38,493 bases of DNA from a virus, in the IMG/VR virus record IMGVR_UViG_3300013372_003230, positions 1-38,493 of that record; one strand, given 5' to 3'. Position numbers and translations under genes: made by a program. Under the pieces are notes generated by a model. The model saw only the letters and a list, made by a program, of their open reading frames with translations, searched no databases and had not been told where the DNA came from. Below are positions 13,422 to 21,451 of the stretch, one piece after another. Each line of letters begins with the position of its first letter. Positions within the stretch are counted from its first letter, which is position 1.

Positions 13422-15418
13422 TGAAAGAACTAGAAAAGTTTATATCTCCATTCATTGCTAGTCAATTTCCCTCTATCTATAAAGAAGAGGGTCCTCTATT
13501 CATTGCATTTGTAAAAGCATATTTTGAGTGGCTTGAATCAGAAAACCAAGTTATTTACGATTCTAGAAGATTACTAGAATATAGAGATATTGATAAAACA
13601 GTGGATGTCTTTATCAATAATTTTAAAAAGAAATATATGTTCCCTATCCCAGAGGATATTGCTGGTGATAAGGTTTTACTACAAAAGCACATTAAAGAAG
13701 TATACGGGTCTAAGGGTACAGAGCGTGGTTTAAAACTTTTGTTCCAGCTTTTGTTTGCTGACAACATTAGCGTTTATAAGCCAGGTGACGATGTCTTTAG
13801 ATTATCGGATGGTGATTGGAATAGAGACATTTATCTTGAAGTATCCTTTAAACCTTTCAATAGTTTATTTGTTGGTGAGTTTATTAGAGGCCGTATATCT
13901 GGCGCAAGGGCCTATGTTGAAAGCTTTCAGACAAAATTTGTTAATAATAAAAACATAAACATTTTTTATCTAACGGATGTTGTTGGCAACTTTAGACATG
14001 ATGAAGTTGTTCTAATTGATGAATCCAAATTACCAGAAGGCGAGGTTCCATCCGTAACAGCAATTAATTCACCAAAGATTATTGGTTCAATGACAGAAGT
14101 TGATGTTTCAAATAGAAGCTCACCATTTGGTTATACAGTTGGTGACATACTAGAAGTTCAGGGTAAAGGTTCTCGTGGTAAGGTAGTTGTAACAAAATTA
14201 AAAGAACTTGATGGTACAATTTCCTTCAATCTAGAAGATGGTGGCTCAGGTTATACTGTTAATAATACTGTTTTCTTAATCAAAGGTCCTGTTACGGGAG
14301 TCGTTGTAGAAGATGGTGGTACTGGATATTCAAATAGTGATTTTATAATTTTCTCTAACGGAACAGCTAATGCAACCGCTAACCTTGTGACAGATGGGTC
14401 GGGTGTAATTTTAAATAATACGGCCGGCGGCGAAACAAATTTTACAATAACAAATGGTGGTAACGGATTCTTAACAACAAATGCATTTACTGTAACAGTC
14501 ACAATAGCTAACTCAACTGGTGGGTCTTCGGCTGGCTCTAGTGCAAACCTTGTACCAACAATTGCTGGTGGTGGCGACCAGGCAGGCCTGAGAATTGGCG
14601 CTTTGACCAATGTTAAATTTCTTTTTTCATCTGCTGTAAAAATTAATACAATTGGCAAGACACTAAATTATATTGTCACTGCTAATAATGTTGATAATAC
14701 ACTTATTGGTCAATTATCATATCCAACTGGAAATGGTTATGGTCTTGCTTCAAATGTCGCAGCAGGATTTGATACAATCCTCAGGGATGCCCTGAGCTAT
14801 CAAAACTATGAAGTTGGTACAATATCTAAAATCTTTACAACCAATCCTGGCCAAGATTATACAACCAATGTACAAATTACAGTCACAGATACTGTAATAG
14901 GACTAATGGAATTACCTGATAGAGAACATCCAGCTGGCCGTGGCGAGCAAGGTAATGGGCAACTTGGCAACAATGCCGTTGTAACTGGCGTTGCTGGGTT
15001 TGGCGATGATGCTTTGGGAGAGGTGAAAGTTATTGACTCAGGCTTAGGTTATGAACAAAGAGAAGAAGCTCTCCTTGTTTCATTATCTAACACAAACCTA
15101 ATAACATCTGGTACTGTATTACTAACAAGACAGGGTCAGGGTGAGGGTAATTTCAAATCAACTCGTGGTTTCTTAAACTCAGACAAGTTCATTCATGATA
15201 GTTTTTATTATCAAGACTATTCTTATGAAGTAAGATCATCAATTGTATTCGACAAATATAGTGACCTTCTAAGAAAGCTTTGGCATCCAGCCGGGGTCGA
15301 AAAGTTTGGTAGAGTTCTTGTAAGTAATGAAGTCACCTCTGCAACACCAGACGTTACACAGCAAGCATATATAGGGGATGGGTCAACGACAACGTTTGCT
15401 ATCCCGGGTGGAGCATGA
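13421..15418 (+). CDS. gp7: Baseplate wedge protein gp7-like (665 aa), ending in half of a fibre beta-domain
   Basis: The N-terminal 130 residues correspond to the C-terminal helical part of T4 gp7: FPSIYKEEGPLFIAFVKAYF, then LLEYRDIDKTVDVFINNF, YGSKGTERGLKLLFQLLFA and YKPGDD. The segment SDLLRKLWHPAGVEKFGRVL near residues 620-640 matches the T4 FVHPVGFGF region. Between them are beta-rich inserts, including GGSGY and GGTGYSNSD motifs. T4 gp7 is 1032 aa; its N-terminal domains have no equivalent here. The last 18 residues (YIGDGSTTTFAIPGGA and nearby) are the first half of a common phage fibre domain, completed in the next frame. gp7 binds the gp6 dimer in the wedge core. Confidence 0.85.
   Translation: MKELEKFISPFIASQFPSIYKEEGPLFIAFVKAYFEWLESENQVIYDSRRLLEYRDIDKTVDVFINNFKKKYMFPIPEDIAGDKVLLQKHIKEVYGSKGTERGLKLLFQLLFADNISVYKPGDDVFRLSDGDWNRDIYLEVSFKPFNSLFVGEFIRGRISGARAYVESFQTKFVNNKNINIFYLTDVVGNFRHDEVVLIDESKLPEGEVPSVTAINSPKIIGSMTEVDVSNRSSPFGYTVGDILEVQGKGSRGKVVVTKLKELDGTISFNLEDGGSGYTVNNTVFLIKGPVTGVVVEDGGTGYSNSDFIIFSNGTANATANLVTDGSGVILNNTAGGETNFTITNGGNGFLTTNAFTVTVTIANSTGGSSAGSSANLVPTIAGGGDQAGLRIGALTNVKFLFSSAVKINTIGKTLNYIVTANNVDNTLIGQLSYPTGNGYGLASNVAAGFDTILRDALSYQNYEVGTISKIFTTNPGQDYTTNVQITVTDTVIGLMELPDREHPAGRGEQGNGQLGNNAVVTGVAGFGDDALGEVKVIDSGLGYEQREEALLVSLSNTNLITSGTVLLTRQGQGEGNFKSTRGFLNSDKFIHDSFYYQDYSYEVRSSIVFDKYSDLLRKLWHPAGVEKFGRVLVSNEVTSATPDVTQQAYIGDGSTTTFAIPGGA
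15403..15418 (+). other. gp7 / giant-protein junction: ATGA overlap with an upstream CCCGGGT heptamer
   Basis: gp7 ends GGA GCA TGA (stop 15416-15418) and the giant gene's ATG is 15415-15417, a -1 frame relation. Six bases before the TGA lies C CCG GGT (15403-15409), which formally fits X XXY YYZ in the gp7 phase. A -1 slip there would read through in the giant-gene frame. I know of no efficient frameshift at this heptamer and see no strong downstream stem, so stop-start reinitiation is the simpler reading. Confidence 0.5.
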
Positions 15419-18400
15419 GTACACTAACAGTTAAAGTAAATGGAGTATTGCAGGTACTAGGTACCGATTATACCATTTCTGGTGGTAGTGTTGTATTCAC
15501 TAAAGCCCCTGGTGCCGATGCCTCTGTTGAGATTAGAAAAGAAATACCACGAAGTATTCTTGAGACTAGTTTCAAGATTGAACAAATTAGACTAACAGAG
15601 CTAACTACTGCCTATAGCACTCAGACCATTGTATCTTCCACATTCAACACAAGTATTGGAACAGGTACAACGACAACGTTTGTTACTGCATACTCTACTT
15701 CTAAATCTACCGATACAACTAAAACAACATCCAAGAGTACGACAACAGCGTACATTTCAATATTTGACACAGTGATTGGTACATCCAAGAACACCACATC
15801 TCATTATGTTACAGCTTATCAAACAGTATTTAATACAGTATCTGTGTTTGATACAGTTATTGTTACATCCTATGCCACGACAAAAACAACATCAACAGTA
15901 TTTGAAACAACTGGTGTAACAAACAAATCAACAACCACTGTTTATAACACAACAATAACAACAATCTTTGATAGTAATAGAACAACTACAACAGTTTATA
16001 GTACTGCTTATACAACAATTTACGCTACTGATACTGCTTACAATACAAATAGAAATACTGTCTATGAGACAAATATAGCTACCTCAACAAGTAAGAGTAC
16101 TGATACATCTAAGACAACTTCTACTGTTTTTGATACATTCTATGCCTCATCGTATGGAACAACAACTACATTTGATACATCAAAAAATACAAACCTAGCT
16201 ACTTCTAAATCAACCGATACAGTTATTAACACATCAAAGGCAACAAACACAACAACTACGTTTGCTACAATTTTTGATACTGCTGGTTCAACAACTAGAA
16301 GCACAACATCTCTTTATGTCACTGTATTTAATACATCTAAGTCAACAGCTACTGTCTTTAGTACAGCATTTGATACTTTCTTTAATACAAACAAATTAAC
16401 ATCAACTAGTAAGTCAACAACTTCTGTATTCAATACTTCAACTACATTTGTTACAACATTTGATACTGGTTACGATACTAGTAAGTCAACCACATCGTTG
16501 TTTAATACGACAACAACATTTGACACAGCATTTGCAACATCAAAAGCAACAACAACAGCATTTGAAACAAGTGCTGCGACTCAAACTACTGTATCACAAA
16601 ATACTGCCAGAAATACAACTACAATATTTGCTACAGCTACAAGTGTTATAACAACAACTGCGTTTAATACAACAACCACATTTAACACAACGTATGCAAC
16701 TAACTTTGCAACGACAACAGCATTTGATACAAATGTTTTGACAGAAACAAATCGTGCAACAAGTAGAGCAACTGAAAAAACAATTGGTACAAGTAGAGCC
16801 ACAGCAACCTCAAGAGCAACAACCACTGTATTTGATACAACGACAACGTTTGATACAACAACATCATCTTTAAGGAATACTGTCTTTATTACAAGTTTTA
16901 ACAATCCAACTTTTTTTGGAACAAATTACGACACAACTTTTGATACTACAACTACATTTGCAACATCGTCAGCTCAAACAATACTTTCTACAGTTGATTT
17001 TTTAAATTGCAGTGCAAGAAATACACAATATTATGCTTTTTTCAACACAACTCGAGCAACAGCTACATCTAGAGGAACTGGCGTAGAAACATTCCGACAG
17101 ACAGCTACTAGCATAAACACATTTCGCACTACTGCTACCTCTAAATCAACAGCCACGTCTAGAGCCACTGCCACATCCAATTCTACTACAACTGCATTCA
17201 ACACAACAACTGCATTTAATACAACATATCAAACTACAACAACGTTTGTTACTGGATTCCAGACAACTACTATATTTGGTACCTCTAAAGGTACCACAAC
17301 AGTCTTTGATACTGCAAGAAGTACTGCAGCAGTCACTGGTACAAGTAGAACTACCACATCTGTATTTGATACAGCAACATCAGCCGTAACATCTACAACT
17401 TTTGTTACTACCTTTTTATCAGCTACAACAACTGTATTTGTAACATCTAAGGGTACAACAACTGTATTTGATACAGCAAGAAGTACTAGTTCTTCCACTG
17501 GCACAAGTAAATCAACCACAACTGCATATAACACATTAGTTGCTACAGCTCTATCAACAAGTAAGGCAACTGCTACAAGCGTTGCTACAACAACTGTATT
17601 TGATACAACTACTACATTTGATACTAACTCTGGTACAGCTAGAAATACATCAAAGGCTACAGATACTACGTTTGAAACCAACTTTGGTACATCCAAGGCA
17701 ACAGACACAACATTTAGTACTCTATTTAATACAGCTGCTGCAACATCAAAAAGTACTGCAACAACAACAGTGTTTGGTACTGCATATGCAACAACCACTT
17801 CATATGATACTGTTTATGGTACAGTATTTGCAACAAACAAAACAACGGATACTTCTACTGCAACATCTAAGTCAACATCTAAGTCAACAACCTCTGTGTT
17901 TCAGACAACAACAGTCTTTAATACAGATACTACATTTGAAACAAATAGAAACACAATATTTGATACTGTAATAGCAACAGACACTTCCCGCGATACTGTA
18001 ATCCTAACTTCAAAGGGTACCTCAACATTATTTGAAACTGCTATTGATACTGTATACGAAACAAATAAGTCAACAACGTCTGTATTCAATACAGTATTCA
18101 ATACAGCAAAAAATACTACAAGTGTATTTGATACAATAATTGATACAGCGTATGCAACCAACATTGCAACAGCTACATCAAGATTTACTACAAAAGATAC
18201 AGAGATTGTAACATCTACAGCTTATGAGACTGGTTATGCAACCCAGATCTTAACATCCAAGAGTACCTCAACTGTATTTGATACTGTATATACAACAACT
18301 ACCGTATTTGATACAGGACCAAATACAACAAGAAATACAACTACGCAATCTGTCTATAGTACATCATCATCAACATTAAGGGGTACAGACACATCTATCC

Positions 18401-21400
18401 TAACAGAGTATAGAATTGTTGTTACTCAAACATTGTTTAGCACTAATATTGAAACAACATACGAAACGATTGCTGGTGTTCTAACAACTATTGCAACAGA
18501 TGTATTAACTAATAAAACTACTGATACAACATTTGCTCTTGAAACTAGAAATACTTTAAGAGATACAGCATTCCAAACAACTAACCCAACGTTAATTGCA
18601 ACTACAACATTATTCCAAACATCTTATAATACAAACCAAGTTACGCGTTATGTAACATTCAATACAGCGTTTGAAACAAGTAAAAATACATCCACTGTAT
18701 TTGGTAAGGCAACGACAACCGTATTCAACACAACAAGCACATTTAATACATTAACAGTTGTATCATCCTCAACTTCTCGCAATACATTAGTAACTTCTTC
18801 AACTGTATTTGACACAAGTAGGTCTACAATATTTGCTACTGGTACATCTAGAACTACAACATCATCATACCAGACAAATACAACAACAATATTTGCTACT
18901 GGATATAATACTAGTAAGTCAACAACATCAGTATTTGTAACAGCATTCTTAACTGTGTCAACATTTGACACAAGCCAGACTACATCTAGAAATACAACTC
19001 TGTCAAAGGGTACAGAGATCATTACATTCTTTGGTACATCACAATTAACATTTAAACCAACAAGTACGTCACGCGGCACGGTTTATGTTAGTGACTTCAC
19101 TACTGTATCTCGCACAACAGAATTTAATACTTCAACAACACAATCAACAGCGTTTGATACAAGAAGAGGTACAAACCAGACAACTGTGTTTGATAGCTCA
19201 ACTTCATTCCTAACTAGCTTCGCCACAACGCTAAACAAAACAACTACAACAATTACTAATAAGAGCACTCTGAGTGCCTATAACACATTAGTTGACACAT
19301 CAAAAGTTACTGACATAGCAACATCTAGAGATACTACAACTGCATTCGACACTTTGACGGCGCGCAGTACATCATATGAAACTACTAGGACAACACAAAG
19401 CACTCTAGCAACAACATTTGTTACAATGTTTAATTCTACATTTGCCACATCAAAGGCAACGTCTACAAGTAAGAGTACCGATACATCTACATCATCTGTC
19501 ATTACAACATCTTATGACACATCAAAGAGTAGTGTTAATAATACTAGTACCACATATCAAACAGTATTCAATACAACAACATCATTCCAGACCGACTACG
19601 GCGCTGGTACAATGGTGGCGACCTCTAAGTCCACTAGTACATCTGCTCTGATAACAAAATTGACAGGAACATTAACATCAACCGTTACTGCCAAGCTGAC
19701 AACAATTGATACAACTGAGAGCACCGAAACCCAATACTTAATGTCAAGTAGTTTTGGTACAGAGACTGTGTTTGAAACTGTGGTGGGTACTGCATATGAT
19801 ACAACTACTACATTTAATACACAAACAATATTCCAAACATCTTCTGTATTTAACACAACAACATCATTCCAGACCGACTCCGGTGCTGGTACATTGATTG
19901 GCACATCTAAGACAACTGCAACTGGCATATCAACAAATACAAATAAGACAACTGCAACTTCAAGAGTTACAGTAACAGCAAGTGGAACATACTATGTAAC
20001 ATCTAAGACAACAGCTTCAATGTATGATACTACAAAAAATACGGTGGCTGGTCAAACCATTGCTCTAACAAGTACTTCTAAGAATACTACAACGGTATAT
20101 TTGTCTCAATATCAATCAACAATTAATACTACAACAGCATATCTATCTTCTTACTCAACTGTTATTGCTACAAGCAGACAGACCCAAGCTCTAACAACAT
20201 TTGGTACATCTAAGACAACAGAAACAATATTCCAGACAGCTGCTGGTGGTGGTACATTATTTAACACAACAAAGAATACTACAACAGCATTTGACACTGT
20301 CTACCTAATCACTCAGTCTGTTGCCTCAACAGCTACCACATTCCAGACTGATTCAGGTGCTGGCACATTAAAGAATACTTCTCAAAATACAATTACAACT
20401 TACACAAGATACCTGAGTGGTAAGCAAACATCTACTGTGTTTACGACAGCATTTGCCACAGATCCATTTGTAACAACAACCTTTGGTACATCTAGAAGCA
20501 CACTGACTGTTTATCCAACTGTATTCACTCAATTTGGTACCTCTAAAGATACGACAACAACATACCAGACAGATTCAGGTGCTGGTACAATGAAAAATAC
20601 AACACAAAGTACAACTACTGCATTTGATACAGTATATGCAACTGGTGCATTGACCCAGAAGTCAACTACTACAGCATTTGATACAGTTTATAGCACTGGT
20701 CTTGCAACAACAAGAGATACTGCTACATTCTTAACTACATCAACTGCATATGTTACAGAGACAGCCAAAATTACTGGCTCAAGCAAGATTACACAGTTTG
20801 CCACTACAACAACCATCAACACAGATACAGCAAGAGGTACCTCAACTACATTCCAGACTGATTCTGGCGCAGGTACATTAATTAACACATCAAGAAACAC
20901 ATTCACTGGTACTATTACATCATTCAATACTACCACTGTAACTATAAGTGATATCTTAACAAGCAAGTCAACAGCTACGCAGACTAACCAGGGTACGTTG
21001 ATTAATACATCAACAGCTACATCATATAGTACGGAAACACAGTATACCACATCAAGTGGTGCAACGGTATTTTTAACATCTGTTAATACAACAACTGTAA
21101 TTGACTTTAGTATTAGAAATACTCAATATCAGACTCTCACATCCGTAGAAACTGGAACAGTGTTTGAATCAGGTGACAGACAAACAACACGATTAACACA
21201 ATTACTAACAAATACCGAAACCTCTCAGTTGGTAATTGATACAACTAGAACAACATCTGTTGCTACAACATTTAATACATCTACGGCTTACTTGACAGAT
21301 TCTGGAGCTGGTACAATGGTTGCTACATCTAAGTCAACCTCAACATCTAGAATAACAGATAAGGCAACTGACACGAATTATGATACAGCCATTCAAACAA

Positions 21401-21429
21401 CATATGAAACTGTTATTATAAATAACTAG
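15415..21429 (+). CDS. Giant Thr-rich repeat fibre-like protein (2004 aa)
   Basis: Residues 1-45 (VKVNGVLQVLGTDYTISGG, then VVFTKAPGADASVEI) are the second half of a fibre beta-domain. A short linker follows. From about residue 65 to the end the protein is almost entirely short repeats of the type FDTS, KSTT, TVFD, TTTT. Thr plus an aromatic, Ile, Lys or Arg occupy every second residue, with large residues 4 or 6 apart; 27 of 78 residues in positions 65-142 are Thr. This two-residue alternation implies a long beta structure with one Thr/aromatic face. From about residue 1391 a DSGAGT motif recurs. I see no C-terminal domain, signal peptide or membrane segment and only one Cys motif (FLNCS). 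It lies between gp7 and gp8, adjacent genes in T4, so a wedge-attached fibre is the best inference. Confidence 0.88.
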   Translation: MSTLTVKVNGVLQVLGTDYTISGGSVVFTKAPGADASVEIRKEIPRSILETSFKIEQIRLTELTTAYSTQTIVSSTFNTSIGTGTTTTFVTAYSTSKSTDTTKTTSKSTTTAYISIFDTVIGTSKNTTSHYVTAYQTVFNTVSVFDTVIVTSYATTKTTSTVFETTGVTNKSTTTVYNTTITTIFDSNRTTTTVYSTAYTTIYATDTAYNTNRNTVYETNIATSTSKSTDTSKTTSTVFDTFYASSYGTTTTFDTSKNTNLATSKSTDTVINTSKATNTTTTFATIFDTAGSTTRSTTSLYVTVFNTSKSTATVFSTAFDTFFNTNKLTSTSKSTTSVFNTSTTFVTTFDTGYDTSKSTTSLFNTTTTFDTAFATSKATTTAFETSAATQTTVSQNTARNTTTIFATATSVITTTAFNTTTTFNTTYATNFATTTAFDTNVLTETNRATSRATEKTIGTSRATATSRATTTVFDTTTTFDTTTSSLRNTVFITSFNNPTFFGTNYDTTFDTTTTFATSSAQTILSTVDFLNCSARNTQYYAFFNTTRATATSRGTGVETFRQTATSINTFRTTATSKSTATSRATATSNSTTTAFNTTTAFNTTYQTTTTFVTGFQTTTIFGTSKGTTTVFDTARSTAAVTGTSRTTTSVFDTATSAVTSTTFVTTFLSATTTVFVTSKGTTTVFDTARSTSSSTGTSKSTTTAYNTLVATALSTSKATATSVATTTVFDTTTTFDTNSGTARNTSKATDTTFETNFGTSKATDTTFSTLFNTAAATSKSTATTTVFGTAYATTTSYDTVYGTVFATNKTTDTSTATSKSTSKSTTSVFQTTTVFNTDTTFETNRNTIFDTVIATDTSRDTVILTSKGTSTLFETAIDTVYETNKSTTSVFNTVFNTAKNTTSVFDTIIDTAYATNIATATSRFTTKDTEIVTSTAYETGYATQILTSKSTSTVFDTVYTTTTVFDTGPNTTRNTTTQSVYSTSSSTLRGTDTSILTEYRIVVTQTLFSTNIETTYETIAGVLTTIATDVLTNKTTDTTFALETRNTLRDTAFQTTNPTLIATTTLFQTSYNTNQVTRYVTFNTAFETSKNTSTVFGKATTTVFNTTSTFNTLTVVSSSTSRNTLVTSSTVFDTSRSTIFATGTSRTTTSSYQTNTTTIFATGYNTSKSTTSVFVTAFLTVSTFDTSQTTSRNTTLSKGTEIITFFGTSQLTFKPTSTSRGTVYVSDFTTVSRTTEFNTSTTQSTAFDTRRGTNQTTVFDSSTSFLTSFATTLNKTTTTITNKSTLSAYNTLVDTSKVTDIATSRDTTTAFDTLTARSTSYETTRTTQSTLATTFVTMFNSTFATSKATSTSKSTDTSTSSVITTSYDTSKSSVNNTSTTYQTVFNTTTSFQTDYGAGTMVATSKSTSTSALITKLTGTLTSTVTAKLTTIDTTESTETQYLMSSSFGTETVFETVVGTAYDTTTTFNTQTIFQTSSVFNTTTSFQTDSGAGTLIGTSKTTATGISTNTNKTTATSRVTVTASGTYYVTSKTTASMYDTTKNTVAGQTIALTSTSKNTTTVYLSQYQSTINTTTAYLSSYSTVIATSRQTQALTTFGTSKTTETIFQTAAGGGTLFNTTKNTTTAFDTVYLITQSVASTATTFQTDSGAGTLKNTSQNTITTYTRYLSGKQTSTVFTTAFATDPFVTTTFGTSRSTLTVYPTVFTQFGTSKDTTTTYQTDSGAGTMKNTTQSTTTAFDTVYATGALTQKSTTTAFDTVYSTGLATTRDTATFLTTSTAYVTETAKITGSSKITQFATTTTINTDTARGTSTTFQTDSGAGTLINTSRNTFTGTITSFNTTTVTISDILTSKSTATQTNQGTLINTSTATSYSTETQYTTSSGATVFLTSVNTTTVIDFSIRNTQYQTLTSVETGTVFESGDRQTTRLTQLLTNTETSQLVIDTTRTTSVATTFNTSTAYLTDSGAGTMVATSKSTSTSRITDKATDTNYDTAIQTTYETVIINN
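19585..21330 (+). repeat. Seven DSGAGT-type motif repeats in the C-terminal part of the giant protein
   Basis: A motif with consensus FQTDSGAGT, L or M, two residues, then TS occurs at about 19585, 19867, 20230 (degenerate: FQTAAGGGT), 20341, 20563, 20851 and 21292 (YLTDSGAGT). Spacings are irregular (about 110-440 bp). It is absent from the first two thirds of the gene and is more conserved than the surrounding Thr repeats. The Gly-rich segment probably forms a turn or loop. Confidence 0.82.
21417..21424 (+). promoter_or_regulatory. T4-type late promoter box before gp8, inside the end of the giant gene
   Basis: TATAAATA overlaps the last codons of the giant protein, whose stop is 21427-21429. 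Predicted initiation near 21430 gives a leader of about 22 nt carrying AGGATTTAGGA, a good ribosome binding site for gp8 at 21452. Confidence 0.78.
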
Positions 21430-21451
21430 AGCATAGGATTTAGGACACGTA

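Noticed and set aside
16581-19928. Several long minus-strand open frames rich in Val (for example 16581-16904, 17229-17798, 18648-19079)
   Set aside because: They are antisense shadows of the Thr-rich repeats: ACA/ACT codons read backwards give Val-rich frames without stops. They have no ribosome sites, no promoter and no plausible domain.
15415-21429. Giant repeat region as a CRISPR array or non-coding satellite
   Set aside because: The repeats are short, imperfect at the DNA level and keep one frame open for 2004 codons; no spacers or fixed repeat length exist. Coding constraint explains the pattern.
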